A stretch of DNA of 64,000 nt from Eleginops maclovinus (Eukaryota; Chordata; Actinopteri; Perciformes; Eleginopidae), in contig NC_086368.1 of the NCBI RefSeq assembly GCF_036324505.1, positions 21,558,378-21,622,377 on the forward strand. Reading direction: 5' to 3'. Of this stretch, positions 1-10,030 are shown one piece after another. A program made the position numbers and the translations under genes. Every line of letters starts with the position of its first letter. The stretch's first letter is position 1. A model generated the notes under the pieces. It saw only the letters and a program-made list of their open reading frames with translations, was not told the origin of the DNA and searched no databases.

Positions 1-517
1 TTTATATTTGAGCGGACCTTAAGCTGGCCACACCCCTTCGGAGCGCATGCAGCTCTCTGTCTGAAGAGCGATGTTTCTAATGGAGATACTCAGCTAAACG
101 CTGCCGTGATAAAACGCCATATTATGTTCCAAACCACATCGAGCATTATTTCTGAAACACTTCTCAGTGTTTACCACTAGAACAGTGACAGTATATGTAT
201 TATATATACAACAACTCTCAGTCCCTCCTGCAGAAATCCTGCACAGGATTCAGCTTGCGACTGTATATTGCGGACGATAGGTTGGGACGTGTCACATGGG
301 CAGGACGTTGCAAGGAGTTCAATGTAAAGCCAGCCCACATTTCCGATATGACGTCATAACCGAAGCAAATCTGGATCAGCTCGTTTGGACCCCTGTTTTT
401 AGAGATGTGGGTAAGGAGGAAAAGCGAGAGTGTTTTATTTTCTGTCTCCTTACACACCGGGGACACATTTATGTACAAAAGACTTCAAAAGTGCATTTTG
501 CATAATAGGGGACCTTT
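1..517. repeat. Interspersed repeat, probable DNA-transposon end
   Basis: No gene is visible here. The stretch ends with a motif (TGCATAATAGGGGACCTTTAA, around 498-518) that I associate with the ends of abundant fish DNA repeats whose termini read TTAAAGGGGAC in the other orientation. The two short overlapping frames on opposite strands carry no recognisable domain. The left end lies outside the window, so the class cannot be settled. The degraded Tc1 fragment begins immediately after it, which suggests nested or abutting insertions. The repeat assignment rests on recall of the motif, not on a search. Confidence 0.4.
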
Positions 518-872
518 AATGCTTCATCTTACCAAGTTTGTGGAAACAGTTTGGGGAAGGCCCTTTTACGTGCCAGCATGACTGTGCCCCACTGCATAAA
601 GCAAGGTCACTAAAGGCATGGTTTGGTGTGGAAGAACTTGACTCGCCCGCACAAAGCCCTGACCTCAACCCCAGTGAATACCTTTTGGATAAACAAGAAC
701 GGAGATTGCAAGCAAACATTCCCACAGACGCACTCCAAAATCTTGTAGAAAGCCTTCCCAGAAGAGTGGAAGCTGTTACAGCTGCCAAGGGGGGGACCAA
801 CTTCATATTATTGCCTAATAATTTGGCATTTGGGTGTAATGTGTAGGTGTCCCAATACTTTTGTCTGTATAG
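518..872 (+). pseudogene. Degraded Tc1-like transposase 3' part with right terminal repeat
   Basis: The + frame from about 541 translates to the C-terminal catalytic part of a Tc1/mariner transposase: a QHD block (usually QHDNAP, here QHDCAP), then SPAQSPDLNP followed by SE where the third catalytic acid sits, then the family's closing block VESLPRRVEAV and AAKGG. Three residues are missing between the second D and the E (31 instead of 34 between them). About twenty more residues are missing between LDKQERRLQA and the closing block. The N-terminal half, with the DNA-binding domain and first catalytic D, is absent. The end GGTGTCCCAATACTTTTGTC (847-866) is the right terminal repeat of this family and is followed by TA at 873-874. 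This is a dead copy, of a different Tc1 lineage from the element at 4879-6528. Confidence 0.85.
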
Positions 873-1602
873 TATGTGACTGTGGCATATGACACCTGGA
901 TGAGTGTATGGGTTTGAACAGAAAAAGGTGTGTACTGGAGTTTTGACGCATAATGCATCTTAGGTGTGTGTTGCGCTTGGCATTTGGTGGCATTTTGACT
1001 CCACAAGTATATTAAACACACAAATTAAAGACAAAAAGTGAAAATAACTCCCTATTCAGGCTTAGGTTTGACAAAAATTTTGTGTAAATACATTGAATGC
1101 ACAAGGTTCAAAGGCTTTGTAATTTCCAGTGGCTCAAGCTGTAAGGAAACCATTAAGTGATAAACACTACGGGGTTCCAGCTTAGCATCATCATTGCTGA
1201 AAGCACTTGTACCATTGGCATTTATTACTGATACACATGATGAATATTCTTACTGTACTCTCCACAGTGATACGGTATAAAGAAAGCTGTCAGTGAATTA
1301 GCTCTTATTGTCTGTATTTCTGTCTTCCTCCCTCTCTCCCCAATTAAAAAGCCAAATCAGGAGTTTGGCTGTACAAACCGTGTCTGCCTCTGACATTCGC
1401 CTGCCTAATCCTCGTGTTAGCACTCTTTCCTCATCTCTGTCTCTTTCCTCTCTCTCACACCAAAATCTTTTCTCCCCAAACACATAGATTTATTCAACTG
1501 GATCATTTACATAATACAGTATTTACATAATTGATTTCCAAGGAAGCATTTCTCACCATGTGAGGCAACCAAAAGGTCTCATCCTGTCATATTTCTCTCT
1601 CA

Positions 1603-1680
<78 letters not shown>

Positions 1681-2412
1681 CTGTTGGCAGACCATTGAGG
1701 TTTCAAGTCTAAATCAAGCATGAAGCTGGTGCATCTGGTGACCCTCATGGCACGACCACAGCAAACCATGATTCAGCTCAGCAAAGATAATCCAATTCTT
1801 TCAGATTCATTGAGTCGCTGTGTTTAGACGGGGCATAAATATTGCTAGGCAATTATTTTCAACTTTAAAATAGTTTGGAAGATGCAAGAACATTCTGATA
1901 TCATGTATTAAACATGAAGGTTTCCTTTAGCTACCATTTATTGTTATTAAATGTTGTCTGAAAGAGCTGGGTCCATCTCTGCTGATGAGCACGGTCTATG
2001 ACAGTGTGTCTATAATGATTTTAAACCGGGGCCAAACTGATATGCTGTTTTGTGCCATTATCTCATGCCAGGCAATAAGTAGACAAGAGCACCTTTTTTG
2101 TATAGTGAAATATACAAGCAAACACAAAACAAAATGCAGCTTAATGTTTTATTAGAACTGCCTCACTATATCATTCCCCACACGGGCGAACCAGACAAAT
2201 GATCTGTTGAAAAAATCTAAAATAACGTAAACAAGCATTACATATTTGTTGAACAGAGCATCAATAGTTTCCTCTAATACTGTGCAAATATCACTTGGTA
2301 GAATTGTATTTGTCTTTTAATTTGTATGTGTTAAATCACTGCAAAAAAACAGTTTATTTATGCTTTATTTTATAGCAAATATTTGTATACAAATACAGAC
2401 TGGAAAAAGTTA
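873..2412. other. Non-coding stretch with one CA array
   Basis: No exon or recognisable gene is visible. Apart from the CA microsatellite at 1604-1677 it is AT-rich unique-looking sequence, most likely part of a 5' intron of the chchd6 gene, because no upstream exon of that gene was found in the first 9.9 kb. Confidence 0.5.
1604..1677. repeat. (CA)n microsatellite, about 37 units
   Basis: Uninterrupted CA dinucleotide run of about 74 bases. The long cysteine/valine frame on the opposite strand is only this repeat translated. Confidence 0.98.
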
Positions 2413-2423
2413 TCAAATGCAAG

Positions 2424-2473
<50 letters not shown>

Positions 2474-2960
2474 GCTTTATTTGTATAGCACTTTTCATGC
2501 ATCATGTGCAGTTCAAAGTCACAACTTAAAACAACAAAACATGATTTAACACTTGGAGGCACATCAGTGAAAGGTATGATAATACAAAATAAAACACAGT
2601 AAAATGGGGATCCCTCTCGGTAAATCAAAGGAAGAAAATATAAATACCTATTATTAATAATACAAATAAAATAAAAACTCAAATAAGACATAAATAATAA
2701 AAATGAAAGTCGATTGATGATTTAAATACCAACTTAAAAGGGAATTTTGCTAATAAAATGGTAAAATAGAAGTCAAAACTTATAAAACCTATAAAATAAA
2801 TAAAACAATATAAAAATAATAGGATAATAGGACCATGTAAAAGTGGCGTGTCGCTAATAAAAAGCAAACTTAAAAATAGGTGTCACTTTCATTTAAAAAT
2901 GTTTAAGAATGTGTGGCAGGAACCTGGAGACTCCCTCCGGTCAGCTCAGGGACACATCTT
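2413..2960 (-). repeat. LINE-type 3' end in antisense, with ATA repeat
   Basis: An (ATA)n tract at 2425-2461 is followed by AAGCTTTATTTGTATAGCAC (2472-2491), the reverse complement of the GTGCTATACAAATAAA-like 3' end of common fish non-LTR retrotransposons. The AT-rich tract would be its 3' tail. A-rich antisense sequence continues to about 2960. No open reading frame of a retrotransposon survives. The exact family (L2- or RTE-like) cannot be decided by eye. Confidence 0.6.
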
Positions 2961-4105
2961 CCCCCCCTGCACAGTTTGGCTTTTTGAATGAGGAAATAAA
3001 GCCACCTACTGAAGAATCATCACACCTCGTGTCTTCATTACCAGTCCTAGTATGAATGCAGGCCAAGTGCACAACAACAACATATCTTTGATAAATAAAT
3101 AATTGTGTTTACATATCCAACTTGATATCCCAGCGGGGGGGGGGGGTACATCTGATTGTCGCGATTATGAGGGTAAATTGTGGCGCAATCAGTCTGATGC
3201 TGTAAACATATGAATGCTGCGTTGCTTTATGCTGCATGACGGATGCCCTGCCACTGTTTAGATTACACACCTTGATTTTTGTGTCAGAAAATGTGTTTTC
3301 TTCCTCTTCCTCAGGGTAGTTTTCCATGATTATCTGCAAAAAAAACCAAAACAGCAGGTTTATTTCTATGAATAAACATCCATGTGGTGCTTTGATTTAA
3401 CCATTTATGGTTGAATGTAGTGGGTGGGATATCAGGCCGATCCACATGTGGACAATTCCTTGTTGATTTAGCATTTTAAGAAAAGGAAGTAACACTCTGG
3501 CATTCAGAAAAAAAGTTTTATAAATCTGATGATGTTTATTTTCATTGTCAGTCAAAAGTGTTCCTATACTTATCTCGAGACTATAAAGTGAGGGAAATAA
3601 AGTGTGCATTTTTTAGTGTTGACTAGAACGGTGTTTTCACTATGGTTACCTGCAGTTAAGTATATCAATGGCATGTCCATACGTGCTTGCAATAGGCATC
3701 CAATCAGTGTATGTTCTTAATTAGCTTGATTAATGCATTAATGCCACTTGTATAAACTTTATCTTAGTATAAAAATCTGCGGGAATAAATGAGCCTCAGC
3801 CTTATTACCGACCTGCTGAATACCTGCCGGGTGGTGCTTTTGCTAGCTCAGTGGATCCAGACTCTTAATGTGCAGACTGAAGCTGCTGACTGTTGGTCCC
3901 CAGGGAGCTAAGAGTCGCACAGAAACACCAACGAGTGGAGGTACCTGAAACGCTGGTGTCCGTTATGGCCCATGGACTGCAGCAAACTGCCTGGGTGTGT
4001 GTTTGTCTGCATCTGTATCACAACAAGCCATTTCACCTCACTTCAAAAGTCTATCATCTAATGGAAAATGGGACCTCCACACTCCTGTGAGCACTCTGTG
4101 GGGGT

Positions 4106-4137
<32 letters not shown>

Positions 4138-4878
4138 GCCATCACATATTCAGTGTAGGGCCCGCCACCAAAGAGCAGAGAGGTTAAACAGATGGCATCG
4201 CTTGTATCCGTTACACAGATTACCCAACACACCAACACACACTCACACACACATGCATTTTGCAGCGAGCGGCTTTGTGAGTTCACCTCATTTAACTGAA
4301 TGGAGTTTTTATGAGGCATGGCAACATTAAAGCCACCCTCCGCTCTAATCTGTCCCTTCCTGCTCTGTTTTTAATGCCGGGCTGGGGAGCGCTTGATGCG
4401 AGTGGGCAAGGCTCCACACGGCGTCCTGTTTGTCTGTTTAACAAACTTGAACTATAATTGTTTGATTTGGTGGTAAAACTGTTGTTACATATAATACTTT
4501 AGCATTTACTGCCATACTTTGCAATGTTTTATTAAGGTTTACACGTACGCAGGTGTATCAAATATCATAGAAACGGATAGAAAGCTGCTAATTCTCCGTC
4601 CAGAGCGACTAAGTAGTTGTTAAATAAGTATATCTGTTGTAAAGTTGACAATAAAACCACATCTGTAAAGCAATATTGCCTTTTAAATGTTCATGTGCAA
4701 GCAGACAATGAACTGCATTTTAATATTACTTATTTAAGATAGTTTGATTTTTATTGGTTTTATGGGTTTTTATTAAAGTGATATTTAAACTTTCATCTGA
4801 TGTGTTCCCTTATGCATAAGCCCATTCTGTGGCACACGAGCATCAACTGTTGTGAGACTCGGTAGCTCTATCCATATA
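2961..4878. other. Non-coding stretch before the Tc1 element
   Basis: No exon is supported. It includes a run of twelve G at 3135-3146 and a (CA)15 tract at 4106-4136. An acceptor/donor-like pair around 3902-3940 gives a short frame that does not resemble CHCHD proteins. Probably intronic. Confidence 0.4.
4106..4136. repeat. (CA)n microsatellite, about 15 units
   Basis: Short pure CA run. More CA-rich sequence follows at 4207-4251. Confidence 0.95.
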
Positions 4879-4907
4879 CAGTGGTATGCAAAAGTTTGGG
4901 CACCCCT
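4879..4907 (+). repeat. Left outer terminal inverted repeat of Tc1 element
   Basis: These 29 bases match the reverse complement of 6500-6528 without a mismatch and are preceded by the TA target site. The inner direct repeat is at 5071-5090. Confidence 0.95.
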
Positions 4908-5277
4908 CTGAGATTTCATGACAATTTGCTTTTCCTTTATAATAGAAGATCACAGCAACAACATTTGTTTTCCTACAAAGATGTAGACGTTTTAGTGTTT
5001 TCCAGACCAAAATTCTTAGGGTAGCATTACATAGTTTTATTATAATAAAATAAAATGCAAAAAATGGGATGTGCAAAAGTTTGGGCACCCTTATAAATAG
5101 CATTCATTTCAACACCTGTACGGATTTATAGCTGACAGGTTGCTGCACAAAATTGCTTTGATTAGCTCATTAGACCTTCAATTACAAAGACAGGTGGAAC
5201 CAATCATGAAAAAGGCTATTTAACATAGGTAATAGCTGGCTGTGCCTGGCCTAGGTTCTTTCTTAGGGAGTGGCAAG

Positions 5278-6300
5278 ATGGGGACCTCAAAACAACTCTC
5301 CACTGACCTGAAAGCTAAGATAATCCAACATTATAAATTAGGAGAAGGGTACAAAAAATTATCTGACAGGTTTAAACTGTCTGTCTCCACAGTCAGAAAC
5401 GTAGTTGTGAAATGGAAGGCCACAGGAACAGTCCGTGTGAAGGAAAGATGTGGTAGGCCGACAAAAATAGGGGAAAGGCACAGGCGAAGGATGGTGAAAA
5501 TGGTCACAGAGAAGCCACAGACCACCTCCAGAGAACTACAACAAGATCTGGCTGCTGATGGTGTAGTTGTTCACCGTTCCACAATCCAGCGTACTTTGCA
5601 CCAGGAAGAGCTCATTGGAAGGGTGATGTGCAAAAAGCCTTTCCTGAGTGTTAATCACAAGAAGAGTCGCATGAGGTATGCAAAAGCACATCTGGACAAG
5701 CCAGAAGCATTTTGGAACAAAATACTGTGGTCAGATGAGACCAAGATTGAGTTATTTGGTCATAACATGAACAGGTATGCATGGCGAAAAAAACACACTG
5801 CATTCAATGAAAAGAACTTGTTGCCCACTGTAAAATTTGGTGGAGGATCTATCATGTTATGGGGCTGTGTGGCTAGCACAGGTACTGGAAAACTTGTTAA
5901 AGTTGAGGGCCACATGAATTCCTTACAGTACCAGGAGATTCTTGACAAGAATGTTCTAGAGTCAGTCACAAAGTTGAAGCTACGCCGGGGTTGGATTTTT
6001 CAGCAGGACAATGATCCTAAGCACCGATCAAAATCCACCAAGGAATTCATGCAGAAGCACAGGTACAATGTTCTGGAATGGCCATCCCAGTCCCCAGACC
6101 TTAACATCATTGAAAATGTATGGATTTATTTGAAGAAGGCTGTCCATGCACGGAGGCCAAGAAACCTGACTGAACTGGAGACGTTTTGTGTGGAAGAATG
6201 GGCCAAAATACCACCTGCCAGGCTTAAGGGACTTGTCTGTGGCTACAGGAGGCGTCTACAGGCCGTTATTGCAGCAAAAGGAGGCAATACTAAATATTAA
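5278..6300 (+). CDS. Tc1-family transposase, apparently intact (340 aa)
   Basis: This is the cut-and-paste transposase of the surrounding element: it binds the terminal repeats, excises the element and inserts it at TA. The open frame begins upstream at 5242, but the ATG at 5278 gives MGTSKQLS and exactly 340 residues, the usual Tc1 length, so I take it as the start. Residues 1-110 form the paired-like helix-turn-helix DNA-binding region, with a GRPTK motif near residue 59 between the two subdomains. The catalytic triad is complete: D153 in WSDET, D244 in FQQDNDPKH and E279 in NIIENVW, giving DD34E with the same numbering as Sleeping Beauty transposase. A glycine-rich box (FGGGSIMLWG) lies at 187-196, and the C-terminus ends in the family's RRLQAVIAAKGG block. 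There are no stops or frameshifts. Whether the protein is active cannot be read from sequence. A 12-residue N-terminal extension from 5242 is possible but unlikely. Confidence 0.95.
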   Translation: MGTSKQLSTDLKAKIIQHYKLGEGYKKLSDRFKLSVSTVRNVVVKWKATGTVRVKERCGRPTKIGERHRRRMVKMVTEKPQTTSRELQQDLAADGVVVHRSTIQRTLHQEELIGRVMCKKPFLSVNHKKSRMRYAKAHLDKPEAFWNKILWSDETKIELFGHNMNRYAWRKKHTAFNEKNLLPTVKFGGGSIMLWGCVASTGTGKLVKVEGHMNSLQYQEILDKNVLESVTKLKLRRGWIFQQDNDPKHRSKSTKEFMQKHRYNVLEWPSQSPDLNIIENVWIYLKKAVHARRPRNLTELETFCVEEWAKIPPARLKGLVCGYRRRLQAVIAAKGGNTKY

Positions 6301-6499
6301 TGGAATTATTTCTTAGGGGTGCCCAAATTTATGCACATGCCTATTTTTGTTTGAATGCACATAAACATGTTTCTGTTTGACCAATAAAAGTTATTTCACT
6401 ACTGAGATGTTTCTGTTACCATAAGGTATAACATATGTTAAAATGAAGTTGCTGCTTCAAAAGCTCAGCAAGTGACAAACTGATGCAGTGGTTTTCCTA

Positions 6500-6528
6500 A
6501 GGGGTGCCCAAACTTTTGCATACCACTG
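6500..6528 (-). repeat. Right outer terminal inverted repeat of Tc1 element
   Basis: Perfect 29-base inverted match to 4879-4907, followed by TA at 6529-6530. The diverged inner repeat is at about 6316-6336. Confidence 0.95.
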
Positions 6529-6595
6529 TACATATTAATACCATTATTTTGTCTGCAGCTTTATAGCTAAATAGCCAAGCATCATCCACTTCCAC

Positions 6596-6718
6596 ATGCC
6601 CAAAGACCCCAAGGACCTGCTCAACAACTGGTCGCACAAACTCACCTCTCTAATGTCCCTGGTCAACAAGACCGCGCATCTTATTGCCTAGGAGGAGATG
6701 TTCCACAACCTGCAGTGA
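6596..6718 (+). pseudogene. Short coding-like relic of unknown origin
   Basis: An ATG-started frame of 31 codons (beginning [16 protein letters not shown]) stops at a TAG (6689-6691) and stays open for eight more codons (EEMFHNLQ) to a TGA. The amino-acid mix is protein-like, many codons end in C or G, and an acceptor-like TCTGCAG lies at 6552-6558, so it reads more like a decayed exon than like its AT-rich surroundings. I do not recognise the family. It lies about 70 bases past the right end of the Tc1 element. It could be chance. Confidence 0.25.
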
Positions 6719-7064
6719 ATTAATAATATAGTGCATTATTTTATGTTTGGGTTCATGTTTTGTTCCTGTTTTAACGTAAATTGGTAACACGTTTAAGGCC
6801 TGTGTTGAAAAAGTGAAATATTTTCTTCAGTTATTTGGCATTTATTTGAACCTTAGCTTCATAACTTTTTATCACCTATATGATAGGATATAATCCAACA
6901 GTTAATGTGTAACAGACCACTTCTCTTTCCTGATCAACAACAATACAGAAACTTCTTTTAAAGTGAAGGCAGTGAAGAGAACGAGACAGATGGGGGGACA
7001 GGGCGGGGGGTTGTGGATGGAAGGTGGACATGCAGAGAGGGTCATTTTCCAGACCAAAGGCAAG

Positions 7065-7200
7065 GCAAGTTCATTTATGTCGCACCTTTCAACACAAGGC
7101 AATTCAAAGTGCTTTACAAAAATGAAACACATGTAAAAATAGTGCAGCAGAAACACATTATAAAATGGCATTTAAAAACAGTCATTAAAATGTATATTGG
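7065..7200 (-). repeat. Fish LINE/SINE-type 3' end, antisense
   Basis: The stretch around TTCATTTATGTCGCACCTTTC (7070-7090), then AAGGCAATTCAAAGTGCTTTACA and an A-rich tail, is the reverse complement of a very common fish retroposon 3' end (GTAAAGCACTTTGAATTG with an AT-rich tail). It is the same general type as 2413-2960. No protein-coding part remains. Confidence 0.6.
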
Positions 7201-7317
7201 AACACTATGGTGCATCAAACTCGTTCCCAACATCAGACAAATTAGGGTTTGATAGATGAGTATCCCTTCAGCCTCAAATGTGCAACTTGTACTAATAAAG
7301 TATTAATACTCTGTCTG

Positions 7318-7507
7318 GCTGCATTCACATGACCTATCCAAATGACTGCTTAGCACTGCGCTCAAAGTTTAAATTATTTTCAATGCAGCAACCAATCAGA
7401 GGACAGCCGTCTGTGGCTTTGCAAGCTAGCAGGGGACGTAACCGTAGAAACGAAAGGCCCAACCTCCGAGTGAGAAAACAGCAAATTGTGCATCATGTGA
7501 ATGCAGC
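7318..7507. mobile_element. Small inverted-repeat element (MITE-like), about 190 bases
   Basis: GCTGCATTCACATGA (7318-7332) is matched perfectly by its reverse complement TCATGTGAATGCAGC (7493-7507). The 15-base ends and roughly 190-base length suit a non-autonomous DNA transposon. I could not see a clear target duplication next to the ends, so the superfamily is open. Confidence 0.5.
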
Positions 7508-9946
7508 TTTAACCTTTAACCCTTTATCGCTTACTTCATCCTTTATCTCTTTGCATTTCCTCTCATTACCCGCCTGATTCTTCAGTGTCACTTTATTCAT
7601 CTTTACCTCGCCATCCTTTTTTGTTTTCCTTTTACTCAACTCTTTGTGCTTTCTGTCTCGATCGTCCCCGCACTTTTTCACCGACCCTGCTCCTTCTCTC
7701 CCTCCTAGCCAGCAGATTTGGATGCCTGGGTAAGCAACACTACCATTGCTGTTACCTCCATTTTTTTTTTTTTTATTAAACTCAATTTCTCTACCTTTTC
7801 CCTTCTCTCTCTCACTCTCTCTCTTCTCTATTCAAATGTCATGTTTTCATTGTGCATTAAAGCGAGGCTGCGAGTGCGCCGCCGCCCGCCATTCCATACA
7901 ACAACACTTTGGGAGGTATTCAGCTAGAAAATTACACATCATCTGTGCTGCTAGCAGAGGTGATTTTACACACAAAACACACGTACACACACAGCTCTTA
8001 AGCATCAAACAGCCGCTGCGGAGAGAAAGAGAGAGTGCAGTGAGCACAGTACAGGGATTTGCAGATGTGCTCTTTGGGGATGCGTGTGTCAGTTAAGTTA
8101 GGATAAGATTGGATTACAATGAATGTAATGTCAATCTGTGTACGTGTGGGTGTGTGTGTGTGTGTGTGTGTGTGTTCACCAGCAAAGAGCGCAGAAGAAG
8201 AGTAGATGATGGTGTTGCTCCATCTGATCTATATCACACTCACTAATACACAACTCGGCTCCAGCAATCTGTCACCATTACACCATGGCATAACAGAGTG
8301 TGTATGTGCGTCGGTTTGTAATACACTTTTTCAACACCACATAAATCCATGCCCCATTTCCCATTGCCTCTCTCCCATCTAGCTTCACTGTGTTCATGCA
8401 CCAAATAATGTCTTCACTAATTATGTTTAGAAACAATGCGCGTTCATGAGGGCGCTCGCTGCTGATTGATAATCATTTTTAATGTGCAGGCAAACATTAT
8501 TCACATCAAACGTTTGATTGGCGAGGAAAAATTCAAACACACTGTGCACATGTTTCTTATCCTTTTTATGCATTTAGCTTCTCTATGTGGTTCTGATTGT
8601 GCGGCTGCTCAGGCCCTGCTTTGATCTTCTGCACACTCCACACACAGCATGAACAAACTTCTGACAGACGAACAGATTCTAAACCAGGCCGCAAGGTTTT
8701 CAGAGTACCAGTGAGATTGAGTTTGCTGCGATTCAAGTCAGATATAGTATGTGGCATGTTTTCTGAAAATAGATCTGATATGTTTTCATGTAAAGACACT
8801 GCCTTAGTGCAAAATACATCACTGACTGCAAAGCTTCTTGCAACATGTATACTCCTTGCTTTTATCTTCCAAGAGAAAACCTTTTTTGAAATACAAACAA
8901 TAAATAAGATGAGAAAAAGTGCTCATCTACTTTGACTGTACCTCTATTAGTTTTCTTTGCAGCGCTGCAGTAGCTCTTCATTACTCTCTTTCTTTCTCTG
9001 TCTATGATATTGACCTGATAAATATTTACCATAAGCAAGTAATCCCTTTTTTTATCCCACTTTATGTGATTGTGTAATGATACTGTGAAGCCTGGAGCTA
9101 TTAAACCAAGTTGTCTAACATCTTGTAGTGGATCTTAACTAATGAAAGCCCTTAATGCATGTCTGGAGCTGAGCTTGTTCTCACTGTGTCTACTTTCTTC
9201 CTCTGCTTGCATGCTGCTACGCCATGGCCCAAACTCTGGGTCTTCCTACAGACTTCCATCTTGCTGCCTCTCAAAGCTTGGCTCAGTGGGCATTTCAAAG
9301 CCTTTCACCTCATCCTAACGCCAGCATCGCCATGTCAGCTTCTGCCGCCGCTGTGCCGGGCGCATGCCACCTGAGTAGTTTTGTAAGTTCTGTTTCATTA
9401 GATGGACCGGCTATGACATTCTTTTGTGTTGTACTTTGTGGTGTATGTGACGTATACCTTTCATATCGTTATAGATGTCCATCGTACATTCATCATCGAT
9501 CATAAAATAGTGATGTTTGAGCACACACAGCGAAAGCATTCAGAAAAATAATGCACTGATCTTCAATTTGAATAGCCATTTAACCACACACTTTGGGAGA
9601 GTTCTGTGGTGTCCTAAAACTATTTTTAGAAGACTCTTTTTTTAGGTTTTCTTTGCTCCCGGATGCAAACAAGTTTTTCTGAGTCTTTTGGGCTCTGACA
9701 GAATCACAATGCGTTATTATTTCCCTCCTCAGCAAAAAAGGTTTCTTTTAGTTCCTGGATTTTTTTTCTTTTTTCTCCTGTTCACTTGCCAGGCAGTCAG
9801 AATGATGTTTTTTCACAGGTCATATTAATGTAGTAAATGTCATGATTCAATATAAAGAACCTGTAAAATCTGTTTAAAAAAATGTAAAGGCAATGTTTTT
9901 ATTCATTTTATTTTTCCCTAATTATCTAACTCCTCTTCTTTCTCAG
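7508..9946. other. Intron-like stretch upstream of first recognised chchd6 exon
   Basis: No exon is supported. It contains pyrimidine-rich blocks (7600-7830) and a (TG)12 tract at 8151-8175. Frames near 9159-9505 show no family resemblance. It ends in a good 3' splice site before 9947. Confidence 0.5.
8151..8175. repeat. (TG)n microsatellite, about 12 units
   Basis: Short pure TG tract in intron-like sequence. Confidence 0.9.
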
Positions 9947-10030
9947 GCCAAACAGCTGGAGAAGAAAGAGAAGGAACTGGCCAGCATATCCAGCTTCTAT
10001 AAAGAGCAACTAGAAATACTGGACAAAAAG
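9947..10030 (+). CDS. chchd6: chchd6 (MIC25) exon: coiled-coil segment
   Basis: This exon of 84 bases (28 codons, phase 0 at both ends) encodes AKQLEKKEKELASIS followed by SFYKEQLEILDKK. It is preceded by the pyrimidine-rich acceptor CTTCTTTCTCAG and followed by the donor GTAAGG. The FYKEQLE core is shared by the coiled-coil regions of CHCHD3 (MIC19) and CHCHD6 (MIC25), peripheral inner-membrane subunits of the mitochondrial MICOS complex that hold crista junctions together. The upstream exons, with the N-terminal DUF737 part and start codon, were not found between 1 and 9946 and probably lie before the window. Assignment to CHCHD6 rather than CHCHD3 is decided mainly by the next two exons. 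Confidence 0.9.

Larger units (their letters stand above)
4879..6528 (+). mobile_element. Complete Tc1-type DNA transposon with IR/DR ends
   Basis: The element is 1650 bases, flanked on both sides by TA (4877-4878 and 6529-6530), the Tc1/mariner target duplication. The outermost 29 bases (4879-4907 and the reverse complement of 6500-6528) match perfectly, starting CAGTGGTATGCAAAAGTTTG. A second, inner copy of the core (GTGCAAAAGTTTGGGCACCC) lies at 5071-5090 on the left, and a diverged one (GGGGTGCCCAAATTTATGCAC) at 6316-6336 on the right. Each end therefore has two spaced transposase-binding-like repeats, the IR/DR layout known from Sleeping Beauty-like fish elements. Between them is a single uninterrupted transposase frame. 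Sequence between inner and outer repeats does not match left to right, so the inverted repeats are short matches within about 210-base arms. It probably sits in a chchd6 intron, in the same orientation as that gene. Confidence 0.97.

Noticed and set aside
3902..3940. Possible upstream chchd6 exon between CCCCAG and GTACCT
   Set aside because: The translations do not resemble the charged region expected before AKQLEKKE, and the donor is poor.
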